Below, piece after piece: positions 31,701 through 38,589 of a stretch of DNA of 38,589 nt (positions within the stretch are counted from its first letter, which is position 1; each line of letters opens with the position of its first letter). The notes beneath the pieces were generated by a model. It ran no database searches, had not been told where the DNA came from, and was given only the letters and a program-made list of their open reading frames with translations. Where the stretch lies: NCBI GenBank assembly GCA_029269125.1, contig JARHXX010000035.1:1-38589 (forward strand), given 5' to 3'. A program made the translations under genes and the position numbers. The stretch is from Kiritimatiellaeota bacterium B1221 (GTDB lineage Bacteria; Verrucomicrobiota; Kiritimatiellia; SS1-B-03-39; UBA6053).

Positions 31701-34058
31701 CCGTCGGGAAACAAAAGTCGTCGCCTCCCGACCGGAAAATTCCTTCACCGAAATCCCCACCACCGCCCGCAGCGCGGAAGGACCCACCTTATCCGCCGGC
31801 ACCCGTACTTTAATTTGATGTTGGCCCATGGCATTGGTTTTAAACGTGCCCAATGATCGGTTCCACATTCCAAAGCGGTCTTTCCGATCGTCGGAAAACA
31901 CATAATCCGGGTATTCCGAACTTCGGAAGTCTTCGGGCTGCAAAGACAGGGTCGCTTTGCATTCATGATCGCCGGCCGGCGCCCCATAAAGCATCTGCGC
32001 ATGTATATTCACCAAAAAAGCTTCCGGCACTCCAACCTCCCCGTCCGGCGTATCCGCTTTGACCACAATTTGCGGCGGCACAAAGGATTCCAAATGAACC
32101 GTACTTTGCCCCCACACCGCAGCGTCCTTACCGGGCAGGGAAACCTGAAGCTGATACGTCCCGTTGGGCCATTCGGGCTGCAAATGAATCTTCACTTCCG
32201 CCGTCCCCACATCCGACAACATCGTCTGTTTATTCCACACCACCAGACCGGCGGTGTTTTTCAACTTCCATTCCACCGGAAAGGTTCCCGGCAATCTGAA
32301 ACCATTGCCCCGCACAATCGTCCGCGCATGCACGGTTTCCTGCGGACGGTACATCCCGCGTTCCGTATAGACAAAAGCTTCATTGCCTTCCTGCAAATAG
32401 GGACGCGCCCCATTCTTCCCCGGAAACGGGTGCGCCGCCTGCAAATTCAGCAGCCCCAACGCCCCCTCCTTTTCCGCCAGCAACACCAGGGCCTCCCCCG
32501 TCTCTTCGCTTTCGATGACCTTCAACACCCCCAGGCCCCGGGCGTCCGTTTTGCCCGATGCCAGCAGCTGACGGGTATCGCTCCACAACTGCAAATTCAA
32601 ATCCGCCACCGGCTCCGCCGATAACAAATGCAAAGCCCACACATAGATTTCATCTCCGTTCCGCCGCGCCATCAGCCCCATACCGCTCACCGCCACAATC
32701 TTTTCAATTTGCCGCTGCGAATTTCTCCCCGTCACTTTGAGCTGGTATATCCCCTGTCCCGCTGCTCCCAGGGCCTGCGAAAGATCCAAAGCCACGGTTC
32801 CGCTTTTCACCTCCATTCCCTCTTTCCGCCAAACCACAGTGCCTAAATTTTCCGTGGGGTTTCTTCGGGAAACCCAATTATCCAATCCCGAGGCCCGCAC
32901 TGCGTAATCCACCAAATTGTTCGGGTGCACCCTTTCCAACACCACATCCAAGCGCCCTTCATTTTCCACCTTCACTTCCAACTGTTTGGCCCCGGCCGCA
33001 TTCAGCATGGATCCCGAATGGGCAAACTTCAGTCCGGGTTCACGCAAAGGGAGGATCACCGACCGCTCGATCCCCGCGCCCAATGATTTACCGTTCAGAG
33101 AGCGAATCCCTTCGGATAAAAAGATCTGATATTTCTTACCGGGTTCAAAATCCCCGGTGATGGCACAACTTTGGCGACGCCACCATTGACCTTCCCCCAC
33201 CGAAAACCTGACTTCCGGTTCAATACGCACCCCACCCATCAAACTCTGCAGGTCCGGCACATCCGAAAAGGTCAGTTCAATTTTCCCTTTACCGAAAGTC
33301 GGCTGCTCCACCTCAAATCCTCTCAGCAGAAATTTATCCAGGGCCTGTATTTCAAAGCTGCGATCTTCTGCCAGCCCACCGTCCTCCCCATACAACGCAG
33401 CCAAGCCGGACTGCACCCACAAGGTCAACTTCTTTTCCCCGTTCCAAGGCGCATGTAACAAAAATTCATCCGGCTGCGGGGTTTCCTCCAGGTTGACGGA
33501 AAGATCTGAACCCTCTTCATCCAGCAACAGCACATGCCCCTGCAGTTCATGCGGACTCACCGGCGCATTCAAACGAATGCGGATCTGTACCTGCTGACGG
33601 TTCGCATTCAAAAACGGTTCCGCCGAACGCACCTCCAGGCGGGGACCCGTCACCTGCGAGAGATGATTCAGTGCAAACACTTGTTGCTGCGTATTGGTGG
33701 ACAAGGTCTGCACTTCAAACTGTATCCTCCGGGCCACCGGCCAGGCGTGCATGGGCTCAAAGGTCAGTTTCTTTTCGGATTCCCAGCGAAAAACCCCACT
33801 CACTCTCGGATCGATGCTTACCGGGAAATCAGCGTAAATCCCCCCCACCTGATCTGCTGCCACCACCGGCTGATCCCACTCCCAGGAAACCGGCGCCCTC
33901 CCCTCCAGGCGCTCCATATCCGCCGGGCTGTGAATCACTTTCGGGTCAGAAGCCTTCTCCAAATGCGCCTGCCATATGCACAGGCCCTGCCAGAGCCCGA
34001 AGGCATTCAGCAATAAAAAGCAAAGAGGATAAACAAAAGGACTGACAGATTTTTTCAT
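28758..34058 (-). CDS. Bacterial alpha-2-macroglobulin (YfhM-type, thioester-containing)
   Basis: A very large (1766-residue) protease trap of the periplasm. MG-type beta-sandwich domains fill most of the length; recognisable blocks are VFVYTERGMYRPQETVHAR-like (about 565), GVDEGILLLSDFETPNPLKW (bait region side) and LELEIPLPEFTGQIRWM. The thioester motif GCLEQ is intact, with Cys1325. It is followed by the helical complement-like domain. The N-terminus has one hydrophobic segment (about residues 8-30) but no lipobox Cys at the expected place, unlike E. coli YfhM, which is a lipoprotein; it may remain anchored by an uncleaved signal. It is cotranscribed with pbpC through a four-base overlap. 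It follows a 210-bp gap with the neighbouring gene terminator. Confidence 0.96.
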   Translation of the reverse strand: MKKSVSPFVYPLCFLLLNAFGLWQGLCIWQAHLEKASDPKVIHSPADMERLEGRAPVSWEWDQPVVAADQVGGIYADFPVSIDPRVSGVFRWESEKKLTFEPMHAWPVARRIQFEVQTLSTNTQQQVFALNHLSQVTGPRLEVRSAEPFLNANRQQVQIRIRLNAPVSPHELQGHVLLLDEEGSDLSVNLEETPQPDEFLLHAPWNGEKKLTLWVQSGLAALYGEDGGLAEDRSFEIQALDKFLLRGFEVEQPTFGKGKIELTFSDVPDLQSLMGGVRIEPEVRFSVGEGQWWRRQSCAITGDFEPGKKYQIFLSEGIRSLNGKSLGAGIERSVILPLREPGLKFAHSGSMLNAAGAKQLEVKVENEGRLDVVLERVHPNNLVDYAVRASGLDNWVSRRNPTENLGTVVWRKEGMEVKSGTVALDLSQALGAAGQGIYQLKVTGRNSQRQIEKIVAVSGMGLMARRNGDEIYVWALHLLSAEPVADLNLQLWSDTRQLLASGKTDARGLGVLKVIESEETGEALVLLAEKEGALGLLNLQAAHPFPGKNGARPYLQEGNEAFVYTERGMYRPQETVHARTIVRGNGFRLPGTFPVEWKLKNTAGLVVWNKQTMLSDVGTAEVKIHLQPEWPNGTYQLQVSLPGKDAAVWGQSTVHLESFVPPQIVVKADTPDGEVGVPEAFLVNIHAQMLYGAPAGDHECKATLSLQPEDFRSSEYPDYVFSDDRKDRFGMWNRSLGTFKTNAMGQHQIKVRVPADKVGPSALRAVVGISVKEFSGREATTFVSRRVDRVPYYVGLKVEGKQVKVVAVSPEGKGWEGSPELEMSWYRVSWQRGYRRNSRGEYRYYVDEVAIWEGAQPVQLEAGKFEVELDLENHAVYRVAVKDPVTGFSSSRRVYLGNVAEAPSRADQVNLSLDKAAYVPGEEAVLTMHAPFAGKGLVSIEDASFQLVETVALKERSGSFSFTVPECGAGNLWVRVSVVRPQPGGGAQPVLRSEGVLPLHIKNDDLDQPLQIEVAEELRPSETLSMRLMGAPGAEVVVAGVDEGILLLSDFETPNPLKWFLGLRRAGSLTWDSFNELLPELGPGILTGEVKMGGGFGSALRKRLNPVDAKRFKPLSWWSGAQRIPESGELELEIPLPEFTGQIRWMAVQVSEQGIGHAEAYSRVGREVIVQQSLPLFLAPGDETVWRFRLHNRSEEAKTLTLMPSAKGPVEFDATGLIFPLKPGEQQIREIKVKAKNEMGRADLMLRVKCGEEFWRETLEMAVRPAGSFETRVRRVLLAPDQYLTVEASEEMLPGTGKLTFQVSSMPTLQLAGARNFLLRYPYGCLEQTVSAVVPALYLPDWAEESGEGAKAQVEAGIHELWKKQLRSGGFGYWNGRDRLSVSGSFYALSFLLEAKAQGYAVHEASLQSTINWTRNWLNSQKWDVTSQSQSLKITQACRVLAMAGELDAGWLQILRERKEDFTAYARVVAAEALMRSGKRPLALEMLEGVSSTDAAWSWYSRTSGNAELLWLLLKLHPSDARIVPLVEDLLEKRNAQGRWAHTYENASVIRAFAAYAKAFPKSESGFQVGVGRKNVAFSPLRDGEFTEGALHGGSLSNQGDRPVYVEIVEEGFPVEPMPVKNAFQVKRTLLRLDGSEIKSGVAVRSGEMVMMRIKVSNLPKRLEHLVIDQPLPAGLEALPSIQQQKPWKRMQRKVDKKVSAARHVEVRDDRVFVFPWKVGHKSEVYYVLLRAVTPGDYVFPRLVSQDMYDDQMIFRGEEERLEVKL

Positions 34059-34205
34059 AAGGAACTCCGAAGATTTCCTTCAATCTGCCAAAAGAATATG
34101 ACTGAATTATGACCAGCGATCTTTTTTAATCAAAGAGATGACCCTCCAGGCCATTCAGAGGCCACCTCTTCATGTCAGCTTGCGGTCACCTCACCGCTCC
34201 CCCAT

Positions 34206-34239
34206 AAAAACCTGCAACCGGACCCCGGGTCCGATTGCA
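34206..34239 (-). terminator. Intrinsic terminator after the second pseudopilin-like gene
   Basis: On the minus strand TGCAATCGGACCC and GGGTCCGGTTGCA form a long GC-rich hairpin, followed by GG and a run of five T. It starts about 30 bases past the stop codon at 34269. Confidence 0.8.
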
Positions 34240-34268
34240 GCGTCCATGCCAGAAAATGAACTGAAATT

Positions 34269-35009
34269 TTAATCTTCCAAAGTGAAATTTCTGCGGATCT
34301 CCTTGTCCCGCAAATCATTTTTCGTGTAGGCCGATACATTGCCATCGTAATGCACCGCATGCGCTTTATCCAAATGGCGGTAAGCCAAACGTCCGTCGCC
34401 AATATTGCCTTCCGTTTCAGGAGTGTAGACATAATAGGCGTCTTTCAAAAGCCAATCGGTGCAGTCCGCGAACGCGACGACCTGTGAAGGAGACCGCTCA
34501 AAAATATCCGAACTCACTTTCCATTTTGTGCTCGAACTCCCCCAACCCGGGAAACCCAATGCCGAATTAAAGTTGATGTTAATCCCGTAATTGGCCTGAA
34601 CCAGCCAATACGCATCCGATCCCAATCTGCGGGTCGCGGGGCAAAGCAAAGGAAAGGGCTTCGACCAAAAAACATTCGGATCAGCAATCCCCTCCTCATC
34701 CTGAATAATGTACTTTAAAAATTCAGGATTAAAATGCCAGTTGGCTCCCTGATTGCCATCCACATCCCAGCTGGTTGCCGAAACAAACCATCCGTTGTGA
34801 TCATTGGCATACATCTGATTTCCCAACTGCAGGGTCCGCAGATTGCTAATGCATTTCAGTCCGGCGGCTTTCATGCGCGCTTTGGAAACCGCGGGAACCA
34901 GAATACTTGCCAGCAATGCAATGATCGCGATAACCACCAACATTTCAATGAGCGTGAAACCAGATCTGCGAGGCAATCGACGGGAAAAAGAGGCAATGTT
35001 TGTTTTCAT
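34269..35009 (-). CDS. Pseudopilin-like protein (type II secretion N-methylation domain)
   Basis: A 246-residue protein with the class III signal: basic leader, Gly17, [20 protein letters not shown]. The globular domain has aromatic-rich segments (NHWHFNPEFL-like, WLVQANYGI) and ends in YRHLDKAHAVHYDGNVSAY, the degenerate H-X9-DG motif of the same family as the protein at 11139-11825. It should be cut by the prepilin peptidase and embedded by its stalk helix. Its role is unknown. The ATG at 35009 is preferred over one at 35039 because the leader length then matches the family. It is followed by its own terminator; no secretion-system genes are nearby. Confidence 0.9.
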   Translation of the reverse strand: MKTNIASFSRRLPRRSGFTLIEMLVVIAIIALLASILVPAVSKARMKAAGLKCISNLRTLQLGNQMYANDHNGWFVSATSWDVDGNQGANWHFNPEFLKYIIQDEEGIADPNVFWSKPFPLLCPATRRLGSDAYWLVQANYGININFNSALGFPGWGSSSTKWKVSSDIFERSPSQVVAFADCTDWLLKDAYYVYTPETEGNIGDGRLAYRHLDKAHAVHYDGNVSAYTKNDLRDKEIRRNFTLED

Positions 35010-35123
35010 ACCGGCACTATACGGCAGTTTTGAAATCAATCCAGCATGGAATCCAACTTATTTAATATTGTTTCATAAGTCCCTGTTACTCCCCATTTAT
35101 TAGGTAAACACAGGCCCGGCACC

Positions 35124-35154
35124 CAAAAAAACCTTCCCTGTTACCAGAGAAGGT
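35124..35154 (-). terminator. Intrinsic terminator after the lipoprotein gene
   Basis: On the minus strand ACCTTCTCTG, loop GTAA, CAGGGAAGGT and a run of seven T. The 10-bp stem has one G-T pair. It begins about 30 bases past the stop codon at 35182. Confidence 0.85.
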
Positions 35155-35181
35155 CCATGTATTTTTCAAATGGGGAGGCGT

Positions 35182-36066
35182 TTACATGCCCATTCCCATC
35201 ATCATGATTCCCATCAGGGCCCCCTGCAATTCCTCTTGCGTTTTTGCGGCGGCAACTTGATCGAGAACGCCACTGATCATGGTCATTCCCATCTGAACCT
35301 GCGCTTTGGATTCAGGGAGAATTTCGAATCCGCCCAAACTTTCACGCATTTCAGCGATCATTTCCGGGAATTCTTCAACCAAATCCGCAGGAATCCACTT
35401 TCCTTCCACTTTCACAAAAGGAATCTCCTGGGGCTCTTCCCCTTCCGTCATCATTTTCACAACGGCCGAATCCCCGTCCTCCGACACCAATTCCGCTTTG
35501 GTATTCAGCATTTTGCCCGGCATGTTCAGCATGCTGTTCATCCCCATGGGCTTCTTGCTGGTTTCGGAAATTTCAATTTTGGATGTGGCGGCCATGATGG
35601 CAGAACCTGTGGTCCGCAAGTACTCACCAATTTCCATGTTTTTCAATCCTTCCAATGTGGATAAGTCGCTTTCCGACACTTCCCCGAGAATGGCAACCAA
35701 TTGATCATAATTGGCACTGAGATCTTCTTTCATGGGGACGCTTTCCAATAAAGGACTCGCAAGCAACAGTTCTTTTTTGTCGACCAGCACAGTGTGCAGC
35801 TTCTTCACCAGATCCGCGCCGGAATTCCAAACATCCGGATCCATTTTGGTGGCAAACTCATCTTTCACCCCTGTCAATTGGGTCTGATAACTCGCCGGCA
35901 ACATATCCCACGGCCCCGCGGCATTGTTGTCATTTAAAGAGTCAATGACCTGCATGACCGCAGCATCTGCCGTTTTGGCAGGGGCGGGTGCGGATGAGGA
36001 GCCGCCGCCACAACCGGACAGCATCAACAATGAGAACAGGGCAAAACAAACAGTCAAAATTTTCAT
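35182..36066 (-). CDS. Predicted lipoprotein of unknown function
   Basis: A 294-residue lipoprotein. The signal (MKILTVCFALFSLLMLSGCG) has a textbook lipobox LSGC with Cys19, followed by Gly/Ser/Ala/Pro linker residues. The mature part is helical: ADAAVMQVIDSLNDNNAAGP followed by WDMLPASYQTQLTGVKDEF, similar to secreted proteins of planctomycetes and verrucomicrobia that I know only as uncharacterised. It ends in an unusual Met/Gly tail (LMGIMMMGMGM). It is a single-gene unit, with a terminator downstream and a divergent promoter region shared with folD upstream. No function can be assigned. Confidence 0.85.
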   Translation of the reverse strand: MKILTVCFALFSLLMLSGCGGGSSSAPAPAKTADAAVMQVIDSLNDNNAAGPWDMLPASYQTQLTGVKDEFATKMDPDVWNSGADLVKKLHTVLVDKKELLLASPLLESVPMKEDLSANYDQLVAILGEVSESDLSTLEGLKNMEIGEYLRTTGSAIMAATSKIEISETSKKPMGMNSMLNMPGKMLNTKAELVSEDGDSAVVKMMTEGEEPQEIPFVKVEGKWIPADLVEEFPEMIAEMRESLGGFEILPESKAQVQMGMTMISGVLDQVAAAKTQEELQGALMGIMMMGMGM

Positions 36067-36264
36067 ATCTTCCTTTTAGGTTATAAAGTCTAAACACTCC
36101 AGAGCCATAGCTTTCAAATATAGGAAAAAATGTAAAGGTTATAAACACCCGAGGAACCTTTGGGTGTCCGCTTTCCTCCGCCTCCGTGGAAAATACGGAT
36201 CGGACAACGCCCCTTCCCGCCGGTGAGCGCCTCCATGCCAAAAAGCTTCTCTCCGCCCCCTGAC

Positions 36265-36293
36265 TTGACGCTTGCCGTCTGATCCCCTAAAAG
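36265..36293 (+). promoter_or_regulatory. Possible folD promoter
   Basis: TTGACG at 36265-36270, a 17-bp spacer and TAAAAG at 36288-36293 resemble a sigma70-type pair, in the divergent region between the lipoprotein gene and folD. The -10 half is poor and overlaps the ribosome-binding site, so transcription would start very close to the ATG. Tentative. Confidence 0.25.
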
Positions 36294-36299
36294 GAGCGC

Positions 36300-37181
36300 A
36301 TGACAGCAAAAATTCTTGATGGAAAAGCCGTAGCCGCTGAAATGCGGGCCGAAATTAAAACCAAAACTGCCGAATTGACCGAAAAAGGCGTTCGTCCCGG
36401 ATTGGGCGTGATCCTCGTGGGCGACGACCCCGCCAGCCGCAGTTATGTCACCGCCAAAGAAAAAGCCTGTGAAGAAGCCGGAATCCTCAGTCGCGAAATC
36501 CGTCTGCCGGCCAGCGCCAGCAAAGCGGAAATTCTGGCCGAAGTGGACCAATTGAACCACGCTTCAGATATTCACGGTATTCTGGTGCAACTCCCCCTCC
36601 CCGACGCCTCCATCGAAGAAGAAGTGCTCAACACCATCCTGCCGGAAAAAGACGTCGACGGCTTTCATCCGGTCAGTGTGGGCAAAATGATGCTGGGCCT
36701 CCCCACTTTTCTCCCCTGCACCCCCCACGGAATTCTCCACCTGCTCAAACGCAGCGGCATCGAATGCAAAGGCAAACACGTGGTGGTGGTCGGACGCAGC
36801 AACATTGTCGGACGCCCCCTGGCCAACCTTTTAAGCCTCAAGACCGATCTCGGCAACGCCACCGTCACCCTTTGCCACACCGGCACCCCGGACATCGGCA
36901 GGTTCACCCGCGAAGCGGATATTGTGATTGCCGCCGTGGGCCGCCCCGAAGTTATCACTGCCGATATGGTGCGTGAAGGGGCTGTAATTGTGGATGTAGG
37001 TGTCAATCGGGTCGAGGATGCCTCCAAAAAACGCGGCTACCGTCTGGCAGGCGACTGTGATTTCGACCCCATGCTTGAAAAAGTGTCCGCCATCACTCCG
37101 GTACCCGGCGGGGTCGGCCCCATGACCATTACCATGCTACTTTATAACACCTTGGAATCCGCAGCCAGAACCCTGGCCTGA
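36300..37181 (+). CDS. folD: Methylenetetrahydrofolate dehydrogenase/cyclohydrolase FolD
   Basis: A bifunctional cytoplasmic enzyme that oxidises 5,10-methylene-THF to methenyl-THF with NADP and hydrolyses it to 10-formyl-THF, feeding purine and formylmethionine synthesis. The 293-residue sequence has the catalytic SYVTAKEKACEEAGI (YxxxK), PEKDVDGFHP, PCTPHGILHLL, the Rossmann-type VGRSNIVGRPLANLL, DVGVNRV and ITPVPGGVGPMTITML. All motifs are intact and length is typical. AAGGAG lies six bases before the ATG. It is on the plus strand, opposite to most of the window, and is followed 25 bp later by the LPS permease gene. Confidence 0.97.
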   Translation: MTAKILDGKAVAAEMRAEIKTKTAELTEKGVRPGLGVILVGDDPASRSYVTAKEKACEEAGILSREIRLPASASKAEILAEVDQLNHASDIHGILVQLPLPDASIEEEVLNTILPEKDVDGFHPVSVGKMMLGLPTFLPCTPHGILHLLKRSGIECKGKHVVVVGRSNIVGRPLANLLSLKTDLGNATVTLCHTGTPDIGRFTREADIVIAAVGRPEVITADMVREGAVIVDVGVNRVEDASKKRGYRLAGDCDFDPMLEKVSAITPVPGGVGPMTITMLLYNTLESAARTLA

Positions 37182-37206
37182 GTTCAGCCAGCGGCCCATC
37201 CCCCTT

Positions 37207-38328
37207 ATGCAAACCATCCACCGCTATATCTTCAGAGACTACCTCGTGAGTTTTCTGATGGCGTTGTCTGTCATCACCTTGGTGCTGTATTTAGGCGCCA
37301 TCATGCGGGGACTGGATTACGTGGCCCAGGGTGTGCCCGGGGGAATCCTCATTCAGATCTTCACCCTGAAGATTCCCTATATTCTCACCTTCAGCATTCC
37401 CATCAGTACGGTGGTCTCCACCTTACTGCTGTTCGGACGCCTGTCCATCGACGGGGAATTTACCGCCATGCGCTCCGGCGGATTGAGTACCTGGCAAATC
37501 ATTTCGCCCGTGGTGCTGGGTGGCGCCATCTTCTCTCTGATTTCCTTGCTCGTCCAATATGAAATTGCACCCGAAAGCCGGTACGCCGGTCGAAAAGCCC
37601 TCGCCAATATTGGAGAACTCAACCCGGTAGACTTGCTGGACGAAGGTCAATTTGTCCGTTTCCCCACCCTGGAAATCTACATCACCCAAAAAGACGGCAA
37701 TTTTCTCGAAGATGTGGAAGTCTATCAGCTGAATGAAAATGGACAAACTATCCAAAGTATTCGCGCCCGTGATGGAGAGATCACTCTTTTTCCCGACGAA
37801 AAACTCATGCGGGTTAAACTCAACAAAGCCCAGGTACAGCATCCCGATGCGGACAACCCCACCGATTTAACCATGGCCCGTATCATCGATATGGAAACCT
37901 ACGAGTTCGATGTCGATTACCGTGACATGATGAACCAAAATAAAATCGCCCGCAGCATCAAAGACATGCGCGGCAAACAACTCACCCGCGCCATCATGAA
38001 GCCGGAGGAGGTATTCGAGAAACTGGACCCCCTCCGTCAGGAAAAAAACCGGATGAAAGCACTGGTGGAATTCCACAAAAGAATTGGACTGGGCATGGCC
38101 TGCCTGAGTTTCACTTTGGTCGGCATCCCGCTGGGCATGACCTCCCGCCGTAAAGAGTCCAACCACGGCATCGTCATCGGACTGGGGATCGTCATCCTCT
38201 TCTACGCCTTCATTGTGACCGCAGACAGCCTCCGCGATCTCCCCTGGCTTTTCCCCGACTACATCATCTGGATCCCCATTCTCGCCACCCAAATTGGGGG
38301 CATTCTGATGATCCGGCGTATTCCGTAG
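37207..38328 (+). CDS. LptF/LptG family LPS export permease
   Basis: An inner-membrane permease of the YjgP/YjgQ family that, with LptB and LptC, extracts lipopolysaccharide and passes it toward the outer membrane. The 373-residue product has the expected topology: an N-terminal amphipathic segment with IHRYIFRDYLVSFLMAL, three helices, a large periplasmic beta-jellyroll part (about 130-270), and three C-terminal helices beginning HKRIGLGMACLSFTLVGIPLG and ending WIPILATQIGGILMIRR. The EFTAMRSGGLS loop, which contacts LptB in the family, is present. Whether it is LptF or LptG cannot be decided from sequence alone. It is probably cotranscribed with folD. Its stop is directly followed by a tandem repeat array. 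Confidence 0.9.
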   Translation: MQTIHRYIFRDYLVSFLMALSVITLVLYLGAIMRGLDYVAQGVPGGILIQIFTLKIPYILTFSIPISTVVSTLLLFGRLSIDGEFTAMRSGGLSTWQIISPVVLGGAIFSLISLLVQYEIAPESRYAGRKALANIGELNPVDLLDEGQFVRFPTLEIYITQKDGNFLEDVEVYQLNENGQTIQSIRARDGEITLFPDEKLMRVKLNKAQVQHPDADNPTDLTMARIIDMETYEFDVDYRDMMNQNKIARSIKDMRGKQLTRAIMKPEEVFEKLDPLRQEKNRMKALVEFHKRIGLGMACLSFTLVGIPLGMTSRRKESNHGIVIGLGIVILFYAFIVTADSLRDLPWLFPDYIIWIPILATQIGGILMIRRIP

Positions 38329-38329
38329 C

Positions 38330-38589
38330 ATAGTCCACGATCTCCGAGCGTGGAAATCTTAACTTGGGCTCCTGTTTCATTTCACAGCCGTAATCCACGA
38401 TCTCCGAGCTTGGAAATCTTAACTTGGGCTCCTGTTTCATTTCACAGCCGTAGTCCACGATCTCCGAGCGTGGAAATCTTAAATTGAGCTCCTATTTCAT
38501 TTCACAGCCGTAGTCCACGATCTCCGAGCGTGGAAATCTTAACCTAGGCTCCTGTTTCATTTCACAGCCGTAGTCCACGATCTCCGAGC
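38330..38589. repeat. 60-bp tandem repeat array, truncated by the window end
   Basis: A unit of exactly 60 bp repeats at least four times, each copy differing by a few bases. Every unit has CACGATCTCCGAGCGTG, a near-palindrome (CACG...CGTG), then GGAAATCTTAACTTGGG, CTCCTGTTTCATTTCACAG and CCGTAGTC. The period is a multiple of three and the minus strand reads through as 20-residue repeats (CEMKQEPKLRFP) for the first two units. The third unit has an in-frame TAG, so a coding role is unlikely. There are no unique spacers, so it is not a CRISPR array. The full copy number is unknown. Confidence 0.85.

Noticed and set aside
36665..37027. Minus-strand frame inside folD
   Set aside because: Shadow of folD, all of whose motifs are intact on the plus strand.
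38264..38458. Repeat protein of 20-residue units on the minus strand
   Set aside because: It overlaps the end of the LPS permease gene antisense and the next repeat unit has an in-frame stop; the array is better seen as non-coding.
38330..38589. CRISPR array
   Set aside because: The units are contiguous with a constant 60-bp period and no unique spacers between repeats; no cas genes are in the window.

Overview
The window looks like a chromosomal segment from a member of the Verrucomicrobiota, probably an Opitutae / Coraliomargarita-type marine lineage. This is inferred from the combination of gene families: a formylglycine sulfatase, two PEP-CTERM sorting-signal proteins (one with autotransporter-associated beta-strand repeats), two H-X9-DG-type pseudopilin-like proteins, an alpha-2-macroglobulin/PbpC pair, FolE2 in place of classical FolE, and several dispersed palindromic repeats. 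Nearly every gene lies on the minus strand. Only folD and an LptF/LptG-type permease at the right end are on plus, plus the tail of a transposase at the extreme left.

Layout, left to right. 1-95: 3' end of an insertion sequence. Next to it is a secreted-protein gene with an in-frame amber codon after its signal peptide, apparently cut at its 3' end by the element. 847-2855: a uracil-DNA-glycosylase-family protein and a sulfatase. 2954-4302: folE2 with a DUF2017-like gene. 4444-6088: a YgaP-type (DUF2892) small membrane protein and the magnesium channel MgtE. 6302-10511: a three-gene operon joined by ATGA overlaps, encoding an ExbB/MotA-like membrane protein with a long coiled-coil tail, an ExbD-like single-span protein and a 775-residue exported helical protein. 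It resembles a proton-driven motor module but matches no named system I know. 10603-11116: a clear pseudogene. 11139-16201: a pseudopilin-like protein, a conserved protein usually labelled 3-methyladenine DNA glycosylase, a GT4 glycosyltransferase, an acidic secreted protein and a GH18 lipoprotein. 16419-20066: housekeeping operon purA-uppS-cdsA-mazG. 20247-20435: a structured repeat. 20497-22314: panD, a DoxX-like membrane protein and a small secreted protein. 22625-26144: two PEP-CTERM proteins, each with its own terminator. 26403-26633: a long inverted-repeat element. 26710-34058: alpha-2-macroglobulin and PbpC. 34269-36066: a second pseudopilin-like protein and a lipoprotein. 36300-38328: folD and the LPS permease. 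38330-end: a 60-bp tandem repeat that runs off the window.

Functionally the window mixes core metabolism (purine, folate, pantothenate, isoprenoid carrier and phospholipid synthesis, LPS export) with envelope and surface biology (PbpC/A2M, PEP-CTERM proteins, pseudopilins, sulfatase, GH18). The most interesting item is the ExbB/ExbD-like operon at 6302-10511. All family assignments come from motif recognition by eye; no database search was run.
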